Assembly: GCF_002105155.1 (NCBI RefSeq)
Contig: NW_019029043.1
Span: 62,001 to 126,000, forward strand
DNA from: Lobosporangium transversale
Lineage: Eukaryota > Mortierellomycota > Mortierellomycetes > Mortierellales > Mortierellaceae
Length of the DNA stretch: 64,000 nt
Reading direction: 5' to 3'
The notes under the pieces were generated by a model. The model was not told where the DNA came from, did no database searches, and worked only from the letters and a program-made list of their open reading frames with translations. The position numbers and the translations under genes are program-made. This document shows, in pieces, positions 1 through 11,181 of this stretch; the stretch's first letter is position 1, and each line of letters opens with the position of its first letter.

Positions 1-263
1 CACGAAATGACACCATGACTCTTGTTTAGATTATGTTATATTGTGCGGTGTTTTTTTTGTAGGTCTTCAAAATGTTTTGATAAAATCTTCAGAAGTGAGA
101 TGCACGGAGATTTTTTAAAAAATGTCAAGAGGTCATGGAATGATGGTGATGAGGAAAAAAAAAAAAAGATTAGACCCTTTTCAAACTCTACAGATGTAGC
201 AAACTGAATAAAAGACCGACCCCTTAAAAGGAGTTTCAAGCGAGGAGAGGGAGGTTTTTCTTT
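1..263. other. Intergenic, no gene seen
   Basis: This stretch lies downstream of the 3' end of the first F-box gene. It contains a T8 run near 50, an A12 run near 160 and no open frame with protein-like composition. It probably holds 3' untranslated sequence of the minus-strand gene and the edge of whatever lies to the left. Confidence 0.5.
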
Positions 264-1874
264 TTACTGCAGTTCTAGTAACCGAAAGTCTTCTAAAAAT
301 CGGAACCGCTTCCCAATCTGTTGAGACATCTTCTTCATGTTATCTCTATAAAACTTTTGGCTATACCCGATCGTAAGTGTTTGCAGAAATGGTCGTTCTT
401 GGGACCAATCGACATTGGTAATTGGTGCATCGGGTTGTGGAAGTGGTACGTCTGGATCTCGACCCAAGCCCTGGAATACTGTGAAGTCGTCCAACTGGGC
501 TGCAATTGTCAGATCAACCAGCCGTGGCATCTGCTTCAATGTGAGGTTCAGCGCCAATAATGCGTCCTTGTCCAAGTCTTCCACACATACTATCTGCCGC
601 AAGTGCAGTGCCCTTAATGACTTCAAAAACGGTAGTTCCGATCGTTGTGTATCATGATTCCAAAAGCTCGATATCAGATCAGGACCACACCATATATCCA
701 GGGACTCTAGCCTTGAGTAGCATTGGTACTTTAGTATATTCTTCAGGCCTTCTTCTGTCACCTTGCGAGGATTGATGTCCAGAAAAAGCCTTTTTAGATG
801 TCTGCCTTGACGTGTCCAGTCCTCTGAAATCTCTAGTAGTTGTTGGTAACTCATTTTCAACCCAAAGCCCGCTAACTCCAACGTCTCTATACTAGGTAAT
901 TGACGTAGAAATTCACACAAGTGGGCTTGATCAGCGTGCGACCGATTGTTGGTGCATCTCATGCTGAATCGCTTCAAACTCTTACACAACTGATATTGAT
1001 TCCCTGTTTCAGCTCCATTTCGTATAAGTCCATTATTCTGTCCATCCTCGCTGCTATCGTCGATATTATCAAGCTTAAAAGCGTCATCTCTGACAACCAT
1101 CTCAAGATTCTTCAAGTTTGGGAACTTTCTCAACAGTCGAATACGCCCGATACCAGTGACATCACACTGTAACAAGCTAAGCGTGACAATATTGGGAAAG
1201 GACTTTGTAGTAGCATGAAATTCATTTGTCTCCTCCAGCAGTTGAGGCACATCCATTATCTTGATGTTTTTCAGAGATAGCATCGACAAAGAAGAGCAAG
1301 TGCTGAGTATGGACCTGAAACAGGACCATGGCAAGGACTGTGTATCATCCAACCCTGTATCACCAATTTCTAGACACAGTATCTGGATATGAACAACAGC
1401 CTTGGATCCCAGCAAAGCATCTACCATTGACTCGACCGCGACAAACCCATCGGACTTAATAGCAAGGCGACGCAGATGTAAAGGACAGAGATCCAATATC
1501 TCATTCAAAAAGAAGACATCTAGGCCAAAGTCATTGATCTCGAGCGAATTGATTCGATTGCAACGTTGAAACAGATCAGCTATCATCGGGGATACACTAT
1601 CCAGTGCATCCAGCCTGATAGACGTAACGAGTTCTGCGGGGAACGTGGAGTCTGCTATAAGGTCTGGGGATGTACGATTGTTGAGAGGAAGGACGATGCG
1701 CATATGGGGTTCACAGGCCATGTGGACGCGTTTGGAAACTAGACGCAGACGGCGCAGTTGCCGTGGTCGAAGGTATACAGTGATTCCTGCCCATAACTCT
1801 GCAATGGAGAGAACTTGCTCCAATGAACTTTTAGTTGATGAGTCACTGTCGGATTGAATGTCAGTAAAGATCAT
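264..1874 (-). CDS. F-box/LRR-like protein, 536 aa
   Basis: This is a single-exon gene. Residues ~18-60 resemble a degenerate F-box: a short helix ending in an IAELWAGI-like stretch, then a basic LRPRQLRRLRLVSKRVH segment. The rest is a series of irregular leucine-rich repeats of the xxLxxLxLxxC type (around residues 125-150, 190-215, 225-260, 295-345 and 350-410). F-box/LRR proteins are substrate adaptors of SCF ubiquitin ligases: the F-box binds Skp1 and the LRR arc picks the target. The target cannot be inferred here. The start at 1874 is the first ATG of a long uninterrupted frame and lies 123 bp from the stop of the next gene, on the same strand. Family membership is likely; the exact F-box boundary is uncertain. 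Paralogous, broken relatives lie at 21.8-22.7 kb and 32.3-33.9 kb. Confidence 0.8.
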   Translation of the reverse strand: MIFTDIQSDSDSSTKSSLEQVLSIAELWAGITVYLRPRQLRRLRLVSKRVHMACEPHMRIVLPLNNRTSPDLIADSTFPAELVTSIRLDALDSVSPMIADLFQRCNRINSLEINDFGLDVFFLNEILDLCPLHLRRLAIKSDGFVAVESMVDALLGSKAVVHIQILCLEIGDTGLDDTQSLPWSCFRSILSTCSSLSMLSLKNIKIMDVPQLLEETNEFHATTKSFPNIVTLSLLQCDVTGIGRIRLLRKFPNLKNLEMVVRDDAFKLDNIDDSSEDGQNNGLIRNGAETGNQYQLCKSLKRFSMRCTNNRSHADQAHLCEFLRQLPSIETLELAGFGLKMSYQQLLEISEDWTRQGRHLKRLFLDINPRKVTEEGLKNILKYQCYSRLESLDIWCGPDLISSFWNHDTQRSELPFLKSLRALHLRQIVCVEDLDKDALLALNLTLKQMPRLVDLTIAAQLDDFTVFQGLGRDPDVPLPQPDAPITNVDWSQERPFLQTLTIGYSQKFYRDNMKKMSQQIGKRFRFLEDFRLLELQ

Positions 1875-1997
1875 TAGAAATGGCTTTTTAAATTTAAATC
1901 AATTAATACAGCTGGAAAGAAAAGAAGACACAGTTCGTTTTGAAAGTCAAGTTGGTGGCGGGTCAACTTTGTTTTATTTGACAGCAGGTTTGTACTC

Positions 1998-4900
1998 TCA
2001 CATGTCGTGTGCAATTGGCGCAGAGGAGACTGCGGCCGTTGCCAGCTCATCATCAAACAAATTCTCGTCAAGATCAATGGTATCAAGGCCCATCGTAGTG
2101 TCGTGGCCATCCGTCTCATCCAGTGCCATTGCTTCGATTGCAGGCCTTAACTCAGCTGCACTTGTCCTAGGCTCAGACATGGCTCCGGAAGACCCAGACC
2201 CGGGTGGAGATATAGATCCGACCTTTATACCGGCAATGTCGATTGCATTCATCGATCCTGTGCGTAAACTCACATCAAGATCAACCAACTGAGGACGAGT
2301 GGACATAGGGGTTTCATCAAGTATATGTCTGGTTCGCTCCTCCTTAAGGTCCTCCATTTCTTTTGCCTTTGGAAGCAGCCACAATTGGGACGGCATGGGT
2401 GAAGGATCCGTCAACCAGATTGACGGGTCCATCGACATAGACTGGAAAAGCAAAAAGGCTTTGCGATAGTATTCACCCTGCACACTTGGCTCCGAATGGC
2501 GACATAATTGGGCCATGAAGAAAGCCTTGAGAAATTGGATGCCTTCAAGTGAGGCACTTAACTCGGAGTAGCCTCGGATGAGTTTTCGACCACCTTCTTT
2601 TTCATTCCCCGGTATGATGAAGCTTCCCATGGCATCTGCAAGACAAATAAGGGGCTCTGAAATCAGCTTCAGTGGATCTGTCTTAAGATATGCAATCATA
2701 TGGCTTACATTGGCGACTCCATGCCCATGGGTCTGAATTGTCAGTTCTGGAACACTTGCACGCATGTACGAGCGCCTACGGTTGTGAATCTCATATAAAG
2801 CCATCAAAGTAAATAGGCAGCTCATCAGTGGGAATGGATGCGCCCCAATTCCCTGCTCCTCAATCCTTTTAGAATGAAGCTCTGTGTACCTACGGGCCTT
2901 GTCGTAGTAACCGATTTTGGCATAATAAAATGCCAATACTCCATATACCGTCAATAAGTTAATTAGCCTAGCCTTGGGCATAATGAACTTCTCGACCAGG
3001 ACCACCCATGACTCTGCTTCTCGAAATCGATTTTGTAACAGTAGGTTGCCTAAAGTAGGTATGGCAAAAAGGGTCTCCCCCTCACTGTCGCCGTTCTGAA
3101 TCGCAACTACAGATAATGAGCGTAGAAGTTGGCAATCCTCACGGCTGGTGTTGAAAGCCCCTTCCCACATGCGATATGCAGCCTTTTGAGTCACAGCGCG
3201 ATAAAAGCTTGCAAGGTGAGTGACGACTCCGAATGTCTTGCTCTCATTGATGGCGATATCCAACAATCGATGGGCCTCAAGTTGATGACCATCTCCATAC
3301 TGAGCATAGGCATCTATGGCTTCTAGCATCCCTGCAGTTGTATCTCCTGCATTATTTCTACGCCAGGCTTCCTTCATGTACTTTTCAAAGCCGCGTCTGT
3401 TGCCCTGATAATATAGAACAATTCCAATACGTCCAAGTGCAATTGTTTGGTCGCCGCTGGGTAAGCCAAGTTTGCGTGAATACGACAGTGTATAGAGACT
3501 GGAAAGCATGGCATAATCAGTCTGTACTCTCCAAAAGTAAATATTTTGCAAACAGACAAACACGCGAATCAGTCGTGCGAGACGTATCTGTGCTTTGGCA
3601 TCGCCCTTCGCCTGTTGTGGTTTTTTGCCTGCTTTATGGGGGACTGGAGTCAGGCCACGAGCATAGAAATATTTAAATTTTAACCACTCTCTTAATAAAT
3701 CCCGTTTCCATTCACTCTTCGTCGACGGCCATTTGATGCCGTACATGGCAAGGCACTCCAAAAGAGCCGGCTCCGCCTCGTCAACCCGCATACGTTTTGA
3801 GAGAGACTCGCCTTTGATCCTGTAAATGTCTGCCATCTCCTCTTCACTGATCAGCCCTTTTGAATCAGGTTCTGTCTTTATGATTTGAATCACTCCATTA
3901 ATATTGTCGGTAGCATCCGTTAGCATGTTGCTCTTGAGGTAGTATTCTGCAAGCGCCTTGAGATACTTGATCTTCTTCTCTGTATAGTTTGTTCTCATAT
4001 AGTGGTATCTGATATGTGGAAGCAGGTCCTGACATTCGAGCGGCTGCTCAGTCAAGTCTTCATTCTCTGTCTTTTGGTCCAGAAAAGACTCATAAAACAG
4101 ACCCATCTTGAGATGGTATCCAACACGCTCCTCATATGGAATCGACTCGTAAATGTCGCTCGCCGTAGAAGGTGAAGTGAACATGTAGATAGTTTGCAAA
4201 GATGGGTTGCTCGAGAACTGCATGTTGGTCTGTTGCTCCGTTGCAAGCGATAGGAATCTGTATGTATCCAGCTCATTGATCACCGCTCCATAGGTTTTTC
4301 CATCTGGCGCACCCAACAGCATCTCTACAGGCTTAATGGCCCCTACCTCCGCAAGCGAAAACTTTTCGCCAAGACAGCTGGCAATCTTCAAAAAGCCCTG
4401 AAACCTTGGGCTTAATCGGTCGTACTGCCTAGATGTAACCATTTTGCGGTCCTGCTGAAGCATCTTCTCCTCCGGAGACTTGAAGGGTGCATTCAGCATT
4501 GGGTCCTTGCCTGTTGCCAAAAGTTCACCATCGACGATATTGACGTGACAAAAATCCCGGAGTTTCATAGCTATGCTTTTGACAAGTTTAGGATTGCCTT
4601 TGGTCTTCTCTTGAACTAGCTCCAGGACATCAGGACTGATGCGATTGACCCCACTAGCCCTAAATGCTTGAAGGAGGGTCTGTTCAATCTCTTTACGCTT
4701 CAGGCCTACGAGAGAGATCTGCAGATGCATTGAATGGCTAGTGATGGTATTTAGGACATTATTGCAGCCATAATCTCGTTGTGGGCGCGAGAAAATGACT
4801 ACGAGTACAGATGGACATTCCTCGTGGATTGCTTGAATAATGCTAAGGGATTTCCCATCGCACCCTATTAATAAAAATAAAAATGAAAGATGGCATCGAG

Positions 4901-7900
4901 ATTAAAATCTTAGGAGATTAAAGTGTGCATATTTCGTAGGTACGAAGCGGATAAGATAAATCACCTCCAAACCTACATTGAATATCTTCAAGAATAACAA
5001 TGATCTTGACGAATTGAGCCGCGTAGTTTAAGGTGCAGACAATGAACTTGCTTAGGATTTGATCATCTTCCTTGCTAATCATGGGCGAAGCATTTTCGAC
5101 AGATATAGCTGCAATAATCCTATTTAGGACAGGCATCGTTAAACCATCCTCTGCAGACTTCACTTTATCTAAGCATAAACCAACGAGCTCTTCAAGTTTG
5201 GTTCGGTCTGACGGCTGATTCTCTGAAAACTCCGAGTACTGTGCTATATCCAAGTTGGGGGATAAATCCATGTAAGCCAAGTTTGAGGGAGTATCGTGTC
5301 CATCGTCAAAGGGAGAGGGCGGGTTCATATATGTAGATATGGGGCTGAGGTCTTTCATAGAATGAGAGCTGGTCTCCCTCTTGTCTGTTTCGCTTCTTTC
5401 TGATTTCTGGAGCTTTGTTTCTAAATCCTTCGTGTTAAATGGAATATCCTGGCTCCGCATCATGTCAAATATTCCCAATAGTAGAAATTTTATAGGATAA
5501 TATTCAGTGTTCCGTTCGACTTCGACAGACCTCGCACAACATATCTGGAACCCATGATGGCGAGCAAGGCGGCAGATTTGTTGATGGAACATGCGCTTTC
5601 CGGAGCCTCGTGGCCCTGTTATTTGCACTGTGTTCCTGTCAGGCTTTTTTGACCATGTTTCAAGGAAGTTGGCGACCTTTTCTCGTTCGGGCTTGTATCC
5701 AATAGCCTCATCCACACTAATATCGTCTGGGCGAGGGAGTTGCTTCTTTGCTCCAAAATTCAAAAGTCGCCAAATCTTCAGTGGATGCACCTTACCCTTG
5801 ACATATTCTTCGCCCATATCCTCAAATTCACATAGCCCGTCGTAGTCACATGTACAGGCATGCATAGTCGCATCGTCGCAGATAATAGATTCTTTGGCAT
5901 ATTCAAACTTCAGAATCCTGACTGCAATGACAATCGTATCCCCTACAATTGCTGGGTCTCTCCGAAACTCATTCCCAATCGTGCTTGTAAAAATTACGCC
6001 TGTTGCTAGTGAGATTCTAAATTCATGCATATTTTCTTCAAGGAACTGTTGTCGGATAAGCCAGGCAGATTTGACTGCAAACACTGCTTCCTTTTCATGA
6101 GACCGCGGATATGGAAGGCCGAATGCACAGAGGATGGTTGCACCCTTATCATCTACTGCAAATTGTTGAATGAAACCTTTTTTTTTTTTTTTTGAAATAC
6201 AAACTTGGTAAATCAGGATGATTCAACACTAAATATATGAGGTATAAGCAAGAAATGTTAAAGCAGGAAGCCTTCTTACCTTCATACATTGCCGTCACCT
6301 TTTGCACAACAACCATGGCCCTCTGACACAGAGAAAGGCCTTCAGGAGTCCAAGGCTTGACATCTCCCAGGCTAACAAACAGGATAGTAGCATTTCGAAA
6401 CTGAGCTGGAAATGCGCCATCAGGATTAAGAATGAGTCGGTGGATGGCCGACTTGTTAATATATCTATATCAAATGAAGGAAGGAAGAAACAAGGGATAA
6501 TTAAAAAGTCAAGATATGGCCTAAAAGAACAGATCACATTCCTTTTTTTTTTTTTTTTTGCTTTGTATAACTCATCTTACTTGAAATAATGTGGGTTACT
6601 ACCCACAGGAACATTGAGTAACCGATCGTTCCGGACACGCCTCAAAAGTGGCAGGTCGGTGCTAGTGCCTTGCTGCGGGTTTCTTAGAATAATATAATCT
6701 CCTCTTGGTTCTCGAGATGGATAAGAATCTGTATTCACGTATTTCTGCGCGCTTGCAGTGATGGTGACTTCTCCTGCTTTTGCCAAGCTCAGAGCGTGGT
6801 CCAATATTGACATTTGTTCACCACAAATAGCATATTCTAGACGGCCAGTATTCTGAACAAGAAGGCTTCCTAGGTCATCATTACCACCAATGTCTCCAAT
6901 AATGATGTTTGCTTAATGATGATAACAAGAATATCATAGAAAAAAAAAAAAAAAAAAAAAAAAAGTCAGCTCAAAACATGGTAACTTAGCTTCCAAAACA
7001 AAGCCTGTATCCCTAATGCTGAATGCGGCATTTTAATGGACTGTTCTTACATATATCTCCAGCTGAGAGAGCCATATGCAGCTGCAATTCATGAGCATCG
7101 TTTGGAGCCGTTCCGGCTTCAGTAACCTGCGCTTCCCCCTTAGTGTTTCCTGCTTGTTTGTCACTAGGGTTTGAGTGACCGCCAAATAGATGCTTTGCAG
7201 TCGCGATTAGTCCGGCTCTCATCCTTGGTGTTGCTGATCCCGGCCTTGATGAACCTGAGGGAATAAGGCCCTCACGCCTTTTGAGATCAGAAACGCCACC
7301 GGGGATAGCAGGTGTCGAGATAGGTGTGGGTATATTGCTATGGTCAAGATAGGGCTTAGACGCCACTGTGGGGGTGGGTGCGATGATGTGCAATGCTGGA
7401 ATACTCGCTGCTCCTGGGCCTGTACCAATAATGAGGCGAGGTGGCACATGCCTCGTGACCGCATTGTGCAAGGCTTTGGCGTGTGAGGGCTTTGGTGGGT
7501 TCATTTGAGGGCTACTATCAGCGCTAGATCTATCACTGGTGGTGGATCCTGCTAATGAGGTACTACTATTGTTTGTCAATAATTGTAAATCGCTCAAGCC
7601 AGCCGTTATATTTTGATGATGTGGCGACCTTGAGTCATGTTCACTGCTGCGTAACATATCCAATCCGTTTGGAGTAGGCTCGTTTCCTTGCATTGTATTC
7701 GCGATAGTATTGCCTCCCTCATCCTTGTTGCTGCCATCAGATCCGCTTGAGGAGGCCGAACATCTCCGTGAAAATTCACGTTGTGAGAGATAAATCCTGT
7801 AATTAGAGAGTCGAGTCAAGAGTTCCAAACTACATTCAATGGCTTTACGAACGGCAATTTTGTCTCGTTTTTGTGAGGATGCTTGAATACCATCGGATGA

Positions 7901-8705
7901 TAGGAAAGGGTCTGTGTGATCGTCTATGGTATCTGGCGTGCTCTCGGGTGTTTGAAGGCGCTCTGCAGATGGATCAGCTTGAAATACAACCAAAAGAGCA
8001 TCTCCTAGGAACTAATATCCAAGCCGTATACATGGTAGTCAAGGCGAAGATGAGTATAGGTATGTAGGATGTATCATATGCCAAGGGGTTTCGATGTCAA
8101 TGCACATTAGTGGCTGTGCTACATTACCTTTACAATATCTCCTCCATGATATTCAATAATTCTAATAGCCATATCAAAATATGCTCCAATTTGTGAAGAG
8201 AGCATCTCTGCACCAACATCTCCCTTTGACGAGGCAATGCTGGTCATCTATTAGCAGAAACAGATCCTTCATTTCAAGATTACTCTTCAGCTTAAAATAA
8301 TAATGATAGAAAAATAAAAATAAAAAAAAGTTGTCTACTTGATCCACCATAAAAGTAAAGTTGGTCAACTCTCTTACCTGACTAAAACCCACGATATCAA
8401 CCATCAATACAGCGCCAAATTGAGTATACGAAAACGGCGTTTTGAGTATTGGATGATCTTCCTCAACATGAAGCGACCGTACAAATCTGTTTTTTTTTTT
8501 TTTTTTTTTTTTTTTGGAAAAAAAAAAAAAAAAAAAAAAAATTGATATGAAGTAATCATTTAAGCATGCTGGATCTAATTAAAGCGGTCGTTGATGTGGT
8601 GACTACCAATGATATAAATATTTCATTGGCTTACTTTGACATGTAGGGTGCGATATTGATTGACGGCTTGCACTCCTCCTCGGCCATGGTGATATCGTTG
8701 ATCAT
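1998..8705 (-). CDS. Soluble adenylyl cyclase (ADCY10)-like protein, 8 exons, 1,947 aa
   Basis: Exons on the minus strand: 8705-8635, 8486-8378, 8247-8128, 8011-7051, 6911-6581, 6464-6280, 6176-4977 and 4864-1998. All phases close. Residues ~45-165 and ~402-530 form the first class III cyclase domain, split by ~235 Ser/Pro-rich residues. Metal-binding aspartates are seen at D54 (VLMVDIVGF) and D104 (KFLGDALLVVF). K100 sits where the bicarbonate-binding lysine lies in mammalian sAC. A second cyclase-like domain starts near residue 548 (NATILFVSLGD). A P-loop NTPase module follows, with GPRGSGKR at ~780-787 and ILEDIQW at ~986-993. The C-terminal ~950 residues are helical and TPR-like. This order, two cyclase domains, NTPase, then TPR-like tail, is that of sAC. 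By family knowledge it would make cAMP from ATP in the cytosol in response to bicarbonate; activity here is inferred. The start could also be the in-frame ATG six codons later. Confidence 0.88.
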
Positions 8706-9232
8706 GGCAGCTGACTTGTTTATATTTGTTAAAAAAAAAACTAAAATGAATATAGTACAGGGTATGGAGTAAACTTGTGATGGTATCGTGGATGCTTGAG
8801 AAGTAACGAAGTAGAGGAAATATGCTAAAACAACAGCAACAGTAGCGGTGGTAGTTTTTGAAAAGTCGAATTTTAGAGAAAAAAAAATGGGTGACAAAAG
8901 AGTGACAGATAAAAGGGTCGACTGGGCTTGGTCTGTGAGACAAAGTTGAAGATCAAGTCGACAATGATTGGGCGAGAACAACTTCCCAGTTTCAAAAGTT
9001 CTGTAATCAAAAATGGCTACCAGAACCGTGACTGTCTCTTCAAGCACGTGCCACTCAATAACAACAAAAAAAAAAAAAAAAAAAAAAAAAGATCACTCCC
9101 AAAGAAGTTTTCATTCTTGCTCTATCTCTCTTTCCATCACTCCATCCCGTATCCCTTCTTTTTGAGGTCCAACATTCGAAAGGACACAATCATCCTCATC
9201 TCTATCAATAGTTATCTCTTACACTAATAAAA
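8706..9232. promoter_or_regulatory. Divergent promoter region of cyclase and fibrillarin genes
   Basis: The 527 bp between the two start codons serve both a minus-strand cyclase gene and a plus-strand fibrillarin gene. A 27-bp A run lies at 9064-9090 on the fibrillarin side, followed by a pyrimidine-rich leader up to its ATG at 9233. A poly(dA:dT) tract of this kind is typical of nucleosome-depleted fungal promoters. No clear TATA box was recognised. A minus-strand frame that extends the cyclase upstream is rich in hydrophobic residues from T-rich DNA and is more likely untranslated leader than protein. Confidence 0.5.
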
Positions 9233-11181
9233 ATGGGTTTCGGTAAGTAGATCAAGCTTTGTATTTTCCCTGTCATTCATTGTCATAGTTGCTGTCACCG
9301 AGGTTACATGGATTCAGCATTTACCACAACTGATCTCGTCGGTGTCTTGGGAACGAATGTTGTACTCCCTTTTCCAATATCAGGACAATCATGACTACAA
9401 TACTATGAAGGAAAAAGAAAGAAAAACTTTGATTTGTACTCGGCGTCTGACAGGGCTTGGATACCATGCAGCAACTCATTAACATTTTATTGCCAGAATC
9501 AAACATCCACTGCATATTTATATCATCTAACTTGTACATATGTATTATTTCTTCACTAGGTGATCGTGGTGGTCGTGGCGGCCGTGGTGGTGCTCGTGGT
9601 GGTGCCCCTCGTGGCGGTGGTCGTGGTGGTTTCGGTGGTGATCGCGGCGGTCGTGGCGGCGGTCGTGGTGGTAAGTACAATGCTTTATGATCTAGATCAG
9701 AAATTCTCTGTGAAGACGCCTAGAAGTACATCCTATTTTAAGAGAATTATATTCGATCAGAAATTGTCCTCAGTCATGAGATAATTTCGATTGTTATTTT
9801 CTCAAGTACTTTTTATGTCTTCCCGGAATATGTTGAGAGAGGAAATGGATGGGGATATATTGCAGCTCTTTACCGTGTTGCATCCCCTGCAAGTCGCTTC
9901 TCGATTCATAATCTGGTCAAAGTGAAAGCGCGATCCGGCTTTGGATCTCAATACCATTGAGTCATCTTGACCTTTTAATGAGGCATCAGTGGGAGAACAC
10001 ATTCGAATAAGGATGCATGCATTTTTTTTTCCCTCCCTTGCACTCTGTTATGTTTACCGTTTAAATATAAACCCTCCCTACACCGTATTTCATCCACTTT
10101 CAATGTTCTCTCGTCTGTTCTGATGATAGGTCTTGCGATGTTCTCAGTATTCATGAGTTTCCTATTGCTGGATCGTGCGTAGTGTACAATTTACCAAACA
10201 ATCATTAACGGCATTGCTTTTACCCTTTATTCTTGGACAACAATCTTTTACCCATTATGTCTGTCGTTTAATGTAGGTATCTCCAAGCGTGGTGGTCCTG
10301 GTGGCCGCGGTGGACGCGGTGGTGCTAGGGGTGGTCGTGGCGGTGGCGGTGCCAGGGGTGGTGCCAAGGGCGGTGCCAAGGTCACTGTCGAACCCCATAG
10401 ACACGAAGGTATCTTCGTCGCCCACGGAAAGGAGGACTACCTATTGACCAAGAACTTGGTACCTGGCGAGTCTGTCTATGGCGAGAAGAGAATTGCAATT
10501 GAGGTAAGCTATAATAGATATGCATCATTTGAAACTAAATGCAATATTATCGTGCTGTTTATTTACGATCTTTTCCTTTTTTTCCTACTGTTTGATGAAA
10601 AGGGTGCTGATGGTACCAAGACTGAGTACCGAGTTTGGAATCCCTTCCGCTCCAAGGTTGCTGCTGGTATTCTTGGAGGTGTTGATCACATCCATATTGC
10701 TCCTGGCAAGAAGGTTCTCTATCTCGGTGCTGCATCTGGAACCACCGTCTCCCATGTTGCAGATATTGTCGGACCTGAGGGTCTTGTCTACGCAGTTGAG
10801 TTCTCGCACCGTTCTGGACGTGACTTGATCAACATGGCTAAGAAGCGCACCAATGTCATTCCCATTATTGAGGACGCCCGTCATCCACACAAGTATCGCA
10901 TGTTGGTCGGCATGGTTGATGTCATCTTTGCTGATGTTGCTCAGCCTGATCAGTCACGTATCGTTGGTATCAACGCCCACCATTTCTTGAAGAATAATGG
11001 TCACATTGTCATCTCCATCAAGGCCAATTGTATTGACTCAACCGTTGATGCTGCCACTGTTTTCGCTGGTGAGATTCCCAAACTCCAAGAGCAACGTATT
11101 AAGCCTCAGGAGCAGTTGACATTGGAGCCCTTCGAGAGAGACCACGCCTTGGTTGTCGGCAAATATGTTCGCTCCAAGTAA
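9233..11181 (+). CDS. NOP1: Fibrillarin, box C/D snoRNP 2'-O-methyltransferase, 4 exons, 308 aa
   Basis: Exons: 9233-9242, 9560-9670, 10277-10503 and 10603-11181. All three introns are GT-AG and the frame closes. Residues 2-~75 are the glycine/arginine-rich GAR domain (repeated RGG, GGRGG), cut twice by introns. The methyltransferase fold follows ([19 protein letters not shown], then the SAM-binding [44 protein letters not shown]). Fibrillarin is the catalytic subunit of box C/D snoRNPs in the nucleolus. It 2'-O-methylates rRNA under guide RNAs and also methylates a histone H2A glutamine. Length and order match fungal Nop1. Exon 1 encodes only three residues plus one base. A polyadenylation-type AATAAA lies at 11238. 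Introns 1 and 2 (317 and 606 bp) are long for this locus; I found no convincing snoRNA boxes in them. Confidence 0.97.

Noticed and set aside
8623-9047. Minus-strand open frames upstream of the cyclase start with hydrophobic stretches
   Set aside because: The hydrophobic residues come from T-rich promoter DNA. The cyclase domain starts normally from the ATG at 8705, and no family member is known to me with such an N terminus.
9321-9680. Minus-strand Pro/Arg-rich frame (PPRPP repeats) and a plus-strand Val-rich frame
   Set aside because: Both are shadows of the GGT/CGT-rich GAR exon of fibrillarin in other frames.
9671-10276. Possible box C/D snoRNA in fibrillarin intron 2 (CTGATGAT near 10120)
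   Set aside because: No matching D box (CTGA) at a suitable distance and no terminal stem; the word alone is expected by chance.
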